Shown one piece after another: positions 8,242-16,135 of a DNA stretch of 64,000 bases. This DNA comes from Mycobacterium sp. URHD0025 (lineage in GTDB: Bacteria; Actinomycetota; Actinomycetes; Mycobacteriales; Mycobacteriaceae): NCBI RefSeq assembly GCF_000426065.1, contig NZ_AUEQ01000006.1:186001-250000 (forward strand), written 5' to 3'. The notes below the pieces were generated by a model. The model made no database searches and was not told the origin of the DNA. It was given only the letters and a program-made list of their open reading frames with translations. Within the stretch, counting starts at the first letter, position 1; each line of letters begins with the position of its first letter. The position numbers were made by a program, and so were the translations under genes.

Positions 8242-8961
8242 ATGACGCAACTGCTCGAACGTGATGAGTTTCGCGCCGAACTCGAGAACGCGATCAAAGG
8301 CCGAGAAGCCAAGAACGCGTCGTTCTCCAAAGCGTGGGCGGAGGGCAAGCTCAGCAAAGAGCACTTCGCCCGGTGGGCCGAGAACCACTACCACTACGTG
8401 GGCCCATTCGCGGACTACCTGGCCAACATCTACTCCAACACACCCGACGAGTTCACCGGCGCAAAGGATTTCACGCTGCAGAACATGTACGAGGAGGAGC
8501 TGGCTGACATCCGCCATACCGATCTGCTGATCAAGTTCGGTGAAGCCTGCGGGACGACCAAGGAACGCATCGAGGATCCCTCGAACATGAACGCCATCAC
8601 CCGCGGGCTCCAGGCCTGGTGCTACGCGGTGTCGCAGCGCGAGCACTTCGTGGTGGCCACCGCAGCCCTGGTGGTGGGTCTGGAATCCCAGGTGCCCAGC
8701 ATCTACACCAAGCAGATCGTGCCGCTGCGTGAGGTGTACGGGTTCAGCGAGGACGAGATCGAGTTTTTCGATCTGCACATCACCTCCGATGTGGTGCACG
8801 GTGAGCGCGGCTACCAGATCGTGCTCGACCACGCCGACACCCCGCAGTTGCAGCAGCGCTGCCTGCAGCTGGTGCGCTGGGGCGCCGAGATGCGCTTCTC
8901 ATACACCAAGGGGCTGTACGACTACTACGTCGCACCCGACCTCGAATCGGTTTCCGCCTGA
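8242..8961 (+). CDS. Haem-oxygenase-like diiron oxidase (HDO), TenA/PqqC fold
   Basis: A 239-residue all-helical protein of the TenA/PqqC/CADD type. It carries a full HDO metal-ligand set: Glu85-x6-His92 in the helix EEELADIRH, Glu148 in GLES, and His179-x3-Asp183-x2-His186 in HITSDVVH. Ligand spacing closely parallels that of CADD, so a diiron centre that activates O2 is expected. Known HDOs cleave C-C bonds, oxidise N atoms or fragment amino acids. It starts the main operon of the island with a strong AGAAAGGA ribosome-binding site and is followed 32 bp later by a Rieske ferredoxin and its reductase, which could supply electrons. The substrate is unknown; genomic context suggests an amine or amide compound. 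Confidence 0.85.
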   Translation: MTQLLERDEFRAELENAIKGREAKNASFSKAWAEGKLSKEHFARWAENHYHYVGPFADYLANIYSNTPDEFTGAKDFTLQNMYEEELADIRHTDLLIKFGEACGTTKERIEDPSNMNAITRGLQAWCYAVSQREHFVVATAALVVGLESQVPSIYTKQIVPLREVYGFSEDEIEFFDLHITSDVVHGERGYQIVLDHADTPQLQQRCLQLVRWGAEMRFSYTKGLYDYYVAPDLESVSA

Positions 8962-8993
8962 CCCCTCCGCCGCCTCGGCAGAAAGGTAACGCC

Positions 8994-9344
8994 ATGACCA
9001 CGCAGTGGATCGCGGTGGCGAGCACCAAGGACCTCGCCCGGCGCCGCAAACTCCGGGTCGAAGTCGACGGCCTGGCCATCGCACTGTTCGAGGCGGCGGG
9101 ACGGGTATATGCGTTCGCCGACAGCTGTATTCATCAAGACCGCTCCCTGGCCAAGGGCACCTTGCTGCACGGCAAGGTGATCTGCCCGGGCCATCAGTGG
9201 CAGTTCGACCTGGAGACGGGGTACGAGGAGGGGCAAGACCGCTGCCAACCCACCTACCCGGTCCGGGTCGAGGAGGAAATCATCTATGTCAACCCCACGG
9301 CACCGCTGGGCACCGTGGCTGCGGGAAGGGAAGCACGGGCATGA
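8994..9344 (+). CDS. Rieske-type [2Fe-2S] ferredoxin (first copy)
   Basis: A 116-residue electron carrier with the Rieske ligands Cys45-x-His47 (SCIHQD) and Cys64-x2-His67 (CPGH). No oxygenase domain is attached, so it is a free ferredoxin of the type that feeds oxygenases. It overlaps the following reductase gene by 4 bp (ATGA), and the two probably work as a chain: NAD(P)H to FAD reductase to ferredoxin to oxygenase. No Rieske oxygenase or P450 occurs in the island, so the HDO is the only apparent terminal oxidase nearby. Confidence 0.92.
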   Translation: MTTQWIAVASTKDLARRRKLRVEVDGLAIALFEAAGRVYAFADSCIHQDRSLAKGTLLHGKVICPGHQWQFDLETGYEEGQDRCQPTYPVRVEEEIIYVNPTAPLGTVAAGREARA

Positions 9345-10567
9345 CCGGCCGTACATTCGTAACCGTCGGGGCGGGGCAGGCGGCCGCCGTGGCGGCCCGC
9401 ACCCTGCGCAGGCGCGGCTTCGACGGACGGATCGTCCTGGTCGGCGACGAGCCGCACGCGCCGTACCAGCGTCCGCCGCTGTCCAAGGAATTCCTCTCCG
9501 GCACAGACACATTCGAGTCGCTGCAGATCCTGCCGGAGAGCTGGCGCGCCGATTACGAGGTGGAAATCCTGACCGGGGTGGAGGTGACCCGGGTTGATCC
9601 GGGTAGCCGCCGGGTTGAACTGGCCGTGGGTGCTCCGATTCAGGCCGACGCGGTGCTGCTCGCCACCGGTGGTGAGCCCCGCGGCCTGCCTGTCCCCGGG
9701 CCCCGCCCTGACCTGGTGCACTACCTGCGCACCGTCGACGACGCGATCGCGCTGCAGCGCTCACTCACTCCGGGCGGTCGGCTGGCGATCATCGGGGCAG
9801 GCTTCATCGGGCTCGAAATAGCGGCCACTGCACGCGGTCTCGGAACCGAGGTGACCGTGCTGGAGACAGCGCCGGTACCGCTCGGAGGCATCATCGGGAA
9901 ACGGCTGGGCGCAGAGGTGGCACGCATTCATCGCGACCACGGCATCGACATGCGCACCGGTGTCGCGGTCGACACCGTGCGGACCACCGCCGACGGCGTC
10001 GTCGTGGAATGCGGAGATGCGGGACCGCTCGAGGCCGACGCGGTGCTGATCGGCATCGGTATCCTCCCCAATACCGCGGTTGCTACTGCCTCGGGTCTGC
10101 ACGTCGACGACGGCATCGTGGTCGATGCACAGGGACGGACCTCGATTCCGCACATCTACGCAGCGGGTGATGTCGCGCGGCGCTACTCTGCGCGGTCCGG
10201 ACGCTATGTGCGATTCGAGCATTTCGACAATGCCAACAAGCAGGGCGCCGCGGTGGCCAACGCCATGCTCAGCCGTGACGCGGTCAACGACGACGCCCCA
10301 TGGTTCTGGTCGGATCAATACGACCACAACTTCCAGTTCCTCGGTGAGGCTGCCGCCGAGCTGGTGATCCGCGGCAATCCCGCCGCCAACGACTTCACCG
10401 CCTTCTATCTCGACGGCGGCCTCCTGCGAGGAGTTTTCACCGCTGATCGGGGGGAAGACGTGATGGTCGGCCGAGAACTGCTCGGCCGCCGCATCGAACG
10501 TGGGGTGCTCGAAGACGAAGACACCGATCTCTGGGGACTGGCGGACACCGAGGAGGTGGCGTTGTGA
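9341..10567 (+). CDS. FAD-dependent ferredoxin reductase (BphA4-like)
   Basis: A 408-residue flavoprotein that would pass electrons from NAD(P)H to the preceding Rieske ferredoxin. It has an N-terminal FAD-binding fold (VTVGAGQAAA, residues 7-16), the YQRPPLSKEFL stretch typical of oxygenase-coupled reductases, a second dinucleotide fold IIGAGFIGLEIAA around residues 148-160, the IYAAGDVA FAD motif, and a C-terminal reductase domain. The start is ATG at 9341, overlapping the ferredoxin stop; the next gene overlaps its own stop by GTGA. This translational coupling supports a dedicated electron-transfer module for the island. Confidence 0.92.
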   Translation: MTGRTFVTVGAGQAAAVAARTLRRRGFDGRIVLVGDEPHAPYQRPPLSKEFLSGTDTFESLQILPESWRADYEVEILTGVEVTRVDPGSRRVELAVGAPIQADAVLLATGGEPRGLPVPGPRPDLVHYLRTVDDAIALQRSLTPGGRLAIIGAGFIGLEIAATARGLGTEVTVLETAPVPLGGIIGKRLGAEVARIHRDHGIDMRTGVAVDTVRTTADGVVVECGDAGPLEADAVLIGIGILPNTAVATASGLHVDDGIVVDAQGRTSIPHIYAAGDVARRYSARSGRYVRFEHFDNANKQGAAVANAMLSRDAVNDDAPWFWSDQYDHNFQFLGEAAAELVIRGNPAANDFTAFYLDGGLLRGVFTADRGEDVMVGRELLGRRIERGVLEDEDTDLWGLADTEEVAL

Positions 10568-12030
10568 CCGCGCGAGCGAGGAACGGAAGTCCGTTCGAGG
10601 GAGCCAATTTCATTGACGGCCAATGGGTGCCCGCAGTCTCGGGCCGGACGTTCCAGAGGTGCAACCCCGCCGACCCCGACGACGTGATCGGCATCTTCCC
10701 GGCGTCGGGTGCCGCCGATGTCAGCGGGGCGGTCGACGCGTTGGAGAAGGCGGCCCCCGGATGGGCGCAGACCCCGCCAGAACGCCGGGCGGCGATCCTG
10801 GAATCCGCTGCCTCACAGTTGGAGTCGCAGGCGCCGGCGCTGATCACCGAGTTGATCCGGGAGGAGGGCAAGACCACCGCCGAGGCCACCATGGAGGTCA
10901 GCCGGACGCCGGCCAATCTGCGCTACTACGCCGGGGAAGCCACCCGGGCCACCGGCACCACCTATCCGACCGCAGGCGACGGCCTGGTCTACACGCTGCG
11001 CGAGCCGGTCGGCATCGTCGGCGCGATCACTCCGTGGAACTTCCCGTTCAACATCCCGTCGCGCAAGATCGGCCCCGCGCTTGCCGCAGGCAATCCGGTG
11101 CTGTTCAAGCCGTCGGAGATCACCCCGTTGATGGGGCAGCGTCTGGTCGAGGCCCTGCTGGACGGCGGCCTGCCGCCGGGTGCGATCGCGCTGGTGCAGG
11201 GCGACGGAGCTGCCGGGGCGGCCATTGCCGCCGAATCTCGGATCCCGGCAGTCACATTCACCGGATCAACGCAGGTCGGCCGGTCGATCCACACCGTGGT
11301 CGGCCCCCGGCGTCGCGTGCAACTGGAGATGGGCGGAAAGAACCCCGTCGTGGTCGCCGAGGACGCCGACATCGACGGTGCCGCGGCACTGATCGTGAAG
11401 GGTGCGTTCGGACTCAGCGGGCAGGCCTGCACCGGCACCAGCCGCGTCATCGCTGTGGATGCCGTTCACGACGCGCTGTTGGAGAAGGTGGTCGCCAAGG
11501 CCGAGAGGCTGAAGGTCGGCCCCGGGGACCAGCCCGGGGTGAACATGGGACCGCTGGCCAGCGCGGCTCAACTCGACAAGTTCCTGCACTACGTCCAAAC
11601 CGGGGTGGCCGAAGGCGCCTCGCTGCGCTGCGGCGGCACCATCGTCGGTGATCGCGGATTCTTTGTCCGGCCGGCCGTTTTCGCCGATGCGATGCCCACC
11701 ATGCGGATCGTCGCCGAGGAGGTGTTCGCGCCTCTGATCGCCTTCCAGAGGGCCGGCTCGCTGGACGAGGCGATAGATCTGGCGAACGCCACTGAGTTCG
11801 GGCTGAGTGCGGCGATCGTCACCGCTGACCTGGCCTCCGCCAGCCGGTTCGCGCACCGGTCCAAGACCGGTCTGGTCAAGATCAACCAGCCGACCACCGG
11901 TATGGCGATGAATGCCCCGTTCGGCGGTTACAAGGCCTCGAGCACCCAGACCTACAAGGAACAGGCCGGAGCGACCCTCATGGAGTTCTACACACTCGAG
12001 AAGACCGTCTACCTCACCCCGTCCGTTTAA
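10564..12030 (+). CDS. NAD(P)+-dependent aldehyde dehydrogenase
   Basis: A 488-residue member of the aldehyde dehydrogenase superfamily that oxidises an aldehyde to an acid. The catalytic glutamate is in LEMGGKNPVVV and the nucleophilic cysteine in GQACTGTSR; the Rossmann-region motif TPWNFPFNIPSRKIGPAL is intact. The GQACTGTSR and APFGGYKASS stretches are reminiscent of alpha-ketoglutarate semialdehyde dehydrogenases, but this is only a similarity. It follows the reductase with a GTGA overlap and precedes the second ferredoxin by 12 bp, so it likely oxidises an aldehyde released by the island's oxidative step. Confidence 0.92.
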   Translation: MTARARNGSPFEGANFIDGQWVPAVSGRTFQRCNPADPDDVIGIFPASGAADVSGAVDALEKAAPGWAQTPPERRAAILESAASQLESQAPALITELIREEGKTTAEATMEVSRTPANLRYYAGEATRATGTTYPTAGDGLVYTLREPVGIVGAITPWNFPFNIPSRKIGPALAAGNPVLFKPSEITPLMGQRLVEALLDGGLPPGAIALVQGDGAAGAAIAAESRIPAVTFTGSTQVGRSIHTVVGPRRRVQLEMGGKNPVVVAEDADIDGAAALIVKGAFGLSGQACTGTSRVIAVDAVHDALLEKVVAKAERLKVGPGDQPGVNMGPLASAAQLDKFLHYVQTGVAEGASLRCGGTIVGDRGFFVRPAVFADAMPTMRIVAEEVFAPLIAFQRAGSLDEAIDLANATEFGLSAAIVTADLASASRFAHRSKTGLVKINQPTTGMAMNAPFGGYKASSTQTYKEQAGATLMEFYTLEKTVYLTPSV

Positions 12031-12042
12031 ACAGGAGCTGCA

Positions 12043-12396
12043 ATGGAATTCACCCGAGTCGCCCGGTCAGGGCAGGTGCCCGAGGGGATTGTGCGCCGGT
12101 TCTTCGCCGGCGATCACGAATTCGCGGTGGCTCGTCTCAACGGCAAGGCCTACGCGACCTCCAACTACTGCACCCATCTGGACTGCATGCTCTCCTCGGG
12201 CAAACTTGTCGACGACGGTATCGGATGTTCTTGCCACGGAAGCGCATTCGACTTGGAAACCGGAGAGCCGATCTGTCCACCCGCCACCGTCGCGATCAAG
12301 ACCTACCCTGTGCAGGAACGCGACGGGGAGATCTACGTCGGCGTGGAGCCAGGGGAGATCCCGGTCGGTCCGCGCCGCCGCCGCAAGGGGGCGTGA
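12043..12396 (+). CDS. Rieske-type [2Fe-2S] ferredoxin (second copy)
   Basis: A 117-residue Rieske protein with ligands Cys43-x-His45 (CTH) and Cys62-x2-His65 (CSCHGSAF). It is clearly different from the ferredoxin at 8994-9344, so the two are not a recent duplication. Its stop overlaps the next gene (TGATG). Having two free Rieske ferredoxins but only one reductase in the operon suggests two oxidative steps, or one ferredoxin dedicated to the HDO and one to another partner. Confidence 0.92.
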   Translation: MEFTRVARSGQVPEGIVRRFFAGDHEFAVARLNGKAYATSNYCTHLDCMLSSGKLVDDGIGCSCHGSAFDLETGEPICPPATVAIKTYPVQERDGEIYVGVEPGEIPVGPRRRRKGA

Positions 12397-14006
12397 TGGC
12401 CGCCGAAACCCACCCGGAGCAGCGGCCGCCGGCGCTGTCGCTGGGCGGGATGGTCAGTTCGAGTCATCCCGCCGCCAGTGCCGTCGGAGCCCGGGTGCTC
12501 GCCGCGGGCGGCAACGCCATCGACGCCACCCTGGCCATGGCGGCGCTCACCTGGCTGGTCCTGCCCGGCCAATGTGGAATCGGCGGTGACGCATTCGCGA
12601 TGGTGCGTGAGCCCGACGGGCGGGTGTGGACGATCGGGGGGTCCGGCTTCGGCCCCGACGGCGGGACCATGTCGTTCTACCGCGATCAGGGCATGTCCAC
12701 CATCCCGCTATATGGAGCACTGGGTGTCGCGGTCCCCGGTGCGCCCGCGGCGCTGGCCGGTCTGCACGCGCACGGTGCGAGCCTCGGCCTGCCCGAATTG
12801 TGGGAGCCCGCAGCCAGGCTCGCCGAAACCGGACTGCCGTGCTCGGCCAAGACGGCCACTGACGTGGGCGAGGCACTCACCGCGATCCGACGGGATCCCG
12901 GCCTGGCCGGGGTCTACGCGCCGGGCGGGAATGCGGCGCGGGTGGGGGACCGGTTGGTGCAGCCCGATCTCGCCCGCACCATCCGCCGGCTGGCTCATGA
13001 CCCGGCCGACTTCTACACCGGCGATTTAGCCGGGCGTGCCGTCTCGATGCTTGGTGCGGCCGGCGCGCCGTTCACCGGCGACGAGTGGGCGGCCGCGGTC
13101 ATCGCCGAACCCGAGACGGCGATCACCGGCCACTACGCGGGTGCCACCATCCACCAGACTCCGTTGCCCACGCCCGGCTGGATGGTGCTGCAGCAGGCTG
13201 CGCTGTGCGACGGCGTCCTCGGATCCGAGCCCTGGCTGGGCGCCGGTGCGATCGACCGGATGGCGCGGGCCGCCCGACTGGCCTTCCAGGATCGACTGGC
13301 GCTGTGTGGCAGCGACAATACTGGATGGCGTGATGTCCTGGATCCCAACCGGATTGCGCGGCAGCGCCGGGACCTGGCGAGCTCGAACGAGGACCGAATG
13401 GCGTTCTCGGTACGCGCCGGCGACACCACCTGCACCGCTGCCGTTGATGCGGAGGGGCGCGCGGTGTCCTTCATCCATTCACTCGGATTCACCTTCGGCG
13501 CCACCCTCACGGTGCCCGGTACCGGTGTGGTGCTGAACAACCGGCTGGGCCGAGGTGCCTACCTGATCCCAGGCCACCCCAACGAGGTGGCACCGCGACG
13601 GAAACCCCTCAACACACTCAACGCCTGGATTGCCACCGGCGCCCGGGACGAACTGCTGGCCCTGGGCAGCGTCCCAGGCGGCGACGGTCAGGTGCAGTGG
13701 AACATGCAGCTGCTCTCGCACTTGCTCGACCACGGATTGGATCCGGCCGCAGCGGTGGCCGCACCCCGGTTCACCGTGTTCCCCGGCTCCGACGCCGAGG
13801 TGATAGATCAGCCGACCGAGCTGCGTGTCGAGGACCGGATCGACGAGCCGACCCGGGAACAGTTGTGCGCCAACGGGCATCGGGTCGTCGTGCAGCCGGC
13901 CTATGGTGCCGGCGGTAGCGCCCAGGTGATCTGCCGGGACGAATGCGGGGTACTGAGCGGCGCCGCAGATCCGCGGCAGGAAGGTGTGGCGATCGGTGTC
14001 GACTGA
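12396..14006 (+). CDS. Gamma-glutamyltransferase-like Ntn hydrolase
   Basis: A 536-residue protein of the gamma-glutamyltransferase family, which self-cleaves before a threonine and then hydrolyses or transfers acyl groups from gamma-glutamyl or related amides. The N-terminal half carries GGNAIDATLAMAALTWLVLPGQCGIGGD. The predicted nucleophile is Thr344 in GDTTCTAAVD; the residue two further on, usually His, is Cys346. No signal peptide is visible, so it is probably cytoplasmic, unlike classical GGT. ATG at 12396 overlaps the ferredoxin stop. In this setting it may cleave an amide conjugate; related proteins also act as cephalosporin or glutaryl amidases, so true GGT activity is not assured. 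Confidence 0.85.
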   Translation: MAAETHPEQRPPALSLGGMVSSSHPAASAVGARVLAAGGNAIDATLAMAALTWLVLPGQCGIGGDAFAMVREPDGRVWTIGGSGFGPDGGTMSFYRDQGMSTIPLYGALGVAVPGAPAALAGLHAHGASLGLPELWEPAARLAETGLPCSAKTATDVGEALTAIRRDPGLAGVYAPGGNAARVGDRLVQPDLARTIRRLAHDPADFYTGDLAGRAVSMLGAAGAPFTGDEWAAAVIAEPETAITGHYAGATIHQTPLPTPGWMVLQQAALCDGVLGSEPWLGAGAIDRMARAARLAFQDRLALCGSDNTGWRDVLDPNRIARQRRDLASSNEDRMAFSVRAGDTTCTAAVDAEGRAVSFIHSLGFTFGATLTVPGTGVVLNNRLGRGAYLIPGHPNEVAPRRKPLNTLNAWIATGARDELLALGSVPGGDGQVQWNMQLLSHLLDHGLDPAAAVAAPRFTVFPGSDAEVIDQPTELRVEDRIDEPTREQLCANGHRVVVQPAYGAGGSAQVICRDECGVLSGAADPRQEGVAIGVD

Positions 14007-14433
14007 CCAGCCGGACGCACCCGCACCACAGGGCGACTACCGGAGCGCGTTGGTACACGACGGCGTTATCTACACCGCCGGCATGACACCGCGGGTCGAC
14101 GGTGAGCTGAGTGTGCGAGGTGTCGTCGGGGCGACGCTCTCGGCGCAGCAAGCCCACGCCGCGGCTGGGATCGCGGCGGCCAATGCGTTGGCGGCGGCGC
14201 GTTCGGCGCTGCCGGCGGGTGTCGGAATCGACCGTATCCGCTGTATGCGGATGACGGTCTACATTGCTTGCGCGCCAACATTTCACGAGTTGTCAGCGGT
14301 GGCCGATGGCGCCTCGGCGCGGATCCGGGACGAACTCGGGGGCGATGCGCTGCCGGTGCGGTCGGCAATCGGGGTGCAAACTTTGCCATCGGGTTCTCCG
14401 GTCGAAATCGATTTGATCGCAGCGTTTTTCTGA
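13996..14433 (+). CDS. RidA-family (YjgF/YER057c/UK114) protein
   Basis: A 145-residue RidA-type protein. The family hydrolyses reactive enamine/imine intermediates, freeing ammonia and a carbonyl. The C-terminal signature LPVRSAIGVQTLPSGSPVEID includes the arginine that binds the substrate carboxylate. GTG at 13996 is preferred because GGAAGG lies about 11 nt upstream; GTG at 13984 would be too close to it. The gene overlaps the end of the GGT-like gene by 11 bp. A RidA protein in a catabolic operon supports a nitrogen compound whose breakdown passes through an imine or enamine. Confidence 0.88.
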   Translation: MSTDQPDAPAPQGDYRSALVHDGVIYTAGMTPRVDGELSVRGVVGATLSAQQAHAAAGIAAANALAAARSALPAGVGIDRIRCMRMTVYIACAPTFHELSAVADGASARIRDELGGDALPVRSAIGVQTLPSGSPVEIDLIAAFF

Positions 14434-14581
14434 TGTCGAGGTGGCGTGAGTGAATGAGGTGCGCGCCGGTGGCGAATGTGTGCTAATCAATGCAGTGGGG
14501 CGTCAGTCGGAGAGAACCATTGAAAACGACTGAACACCAGAGTGTTACGGAAAAACAGCCCGAGCAGAACTACTGGATTGG

Positions 14582-16135
14582 ATGGTGACGCCTGTGTCCG
14601 CGGCCCACTGGGTGTATCTGATCGGCCTCGCTGCACTGATAGCGACAGTGGTGGCCAAGAAGAACGTGATTGCCCCCGCGCTCATCGCCACCTTCCTCAC
14701 CGGCCTGGTCTACCAGGGCAGTTTCACCATGGGACTGGGGTCGATCTTCAACGCGGCGATCGCCGGAACCCGGGAGCTGCTACCGGTGTTCATCATCATC
14801 GCGCTGGTCACCGCGATGCTCGGGGCGATGCGCGCGCTCGGTGCGGACACCTTGATGATCCGCCCGTTGAGCCGCTTCTTCCGCAACGGCCACGTCTCCT
14901 ATGTACTGCTCGCGGTGGTGACCTTCCTGCTGTCGCTGGCATTCTGGCCCACCCCGGTACTGCCGCTGATTGCCGCGATCCTGCTGCCCGCCGCGCTGAG
15001 GGCCGGACTGTCACCGTTGGGTGCGGCATTGGCGATCGCCATCGCCGGGCAGGGCATGGCGCTCAGCTCGGACTACATCATGGGCGTGGCACCGGCATTG
15101 TCCGCCGAGGGCGCCCATGTCTCGGCCAGGATGATCGCCGACCGGGCTACCGTCATCGCCCTGATCGCCGGGGCGGTGGCGCTGTCGGTGGCCTACTTTC
15201 GTGATGTACGGACCAAGATGCTCGACCCGGACGCGGCCGCCGCAGTCGACCTGCCCGGCCTCGGTGCGTCCGGACCGGGCGCCGGCCCGGACCCGGCACC
15301 GGGCACCAAGGAGGCCGGCACCGAAAGCGCCCCGGCCGGGACCGGCGGGTCTGCCCACCGCGCTGTCACCGCGACCCTGACCGCCGCCCCGACGTCCGTG
15401 CCGGCCCCCGTCGCGGCGGGCCGGCCCTCGCCGAGGGCGCTGATCGTCGCGGTCGCCATCCCGGTGTTGTTCGCCGCGCTGCTGATGTTCATGCTCCTCG
15501 GCCGGTTCACCTCGCTTGTCCCCGACATCGACGAAGGGCTGGGCGCGCCCCTGGTGGGCGGCACCGCGGCACTCGCTCTGGTGGCAATCGCGTTGATCGC
15601 GAAGCGAAAAGACTGGCTGGGTGAGGTCGGGACGCACTTCACCGAGGGCATCACGTTCTCGTTTCGCACCATGGGAATGGTGATTCCCGTCGCCGGTTTC
15701 GTCTACATCGGGCTTGCCGACTATTCCGCGGGCATCCTGGGCCTGCCCGAGGGCGCCGATGCGCCGGCCTTCCTGTTCGACGCCGTCGCGCTGGTGCAAC
15801 CGCACATCCCGCACGTGCCGGTGTTCGCGGCGTTCGCGATGCTGCTGATCGGGATGCTGATCGGGCTGGACGGCAACGGCTGGCCGGGGCTGCCGTTTAC
15901 TGGCTCGATGGCCGGGGCACTGGGGGACGGCAGCACCGATGTGGCCACGCTGGCGGCCATCGCCCAGAACGGGGCCAGCTGGACCGGCGGCGGCACGCTG
16001 GTCATCTGGTCCTCGCTGATCGTCGTCGCCGGTCTGACCGGGGTCGGGGTGGTCGACCTGGCTCGGCGGTTGTTCATCCCGGTGGTGACCGGGTTGGTGG
16101 TGGCAACCGCCATCGCGGCGGCGGTGATGCTGTGA
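14582..16135 (+). CDS. Polytopic permease, paralogue of the 2.4-4.0 kb permease
   Basis: A 517-residue membrane protein with two hydrophobic halves (about 5-205 and 280-517) and a hydrophilic Ala/Pro/Gly-rich linker (about 210-275). It aligns throughout with the permease at 2394-3989, sharing AFWPTPVLPL, GQGMALSSDYI, TGSMAGAL and GGGTLVIWSSL. Substrate is unassigned. The start is ATG 14582 or GTG 14585. A 148-bp gap separates it from the RidA gene, and its stop overlaps the amidase start (GTGA), making transporter plus amidase a coupled unit that suggests uptake and hydrolysis of an amide. Confidence 0.78.
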   Translation: MVTPVSAAHWVYLIGLAALIATVVAKKNVIAPALIATFLTGLVYQGSFTMGLGSIFNAAIAGTRELLPVFIIIALVTAMLGAMRALGADTLMIRPLSRFFRNGHVSYVLLAVVTFLLSLAFWPTPVLPLIAAILLPAALRAGLSPLGAALAIAIAGQGMALSSDYIMGVAPALSAEGAHVSARMIADRATVIALIAGAVALSVAYFRDVRTKMLDPDAAAAVDLPGLGASGPGAGPDPAPGTKEAGTESAPAGTGGSAHRAVTATLTAAPTSVPAPVAAGRPSPRALIVAVAIPVLFAALLMFMLLGRFTSLVPDIDEGLGAPLVGGTAALALVAIALIAKRKDWLGEVGTHFTEGITFSFRTMGMVIPVAGFVYIGLADYSAGILGLPEGADAPAFLFDAVALVQPHIPHVPVFAAFAMLLIGMLIGLDGNGWPGLPFTGSMAGALGDGSTDVATLAAIAQNGASWTGGGTLVIWSSLIVVAGLTGVGVVDLARRLFIPVVTGLVVATAIAAAVML

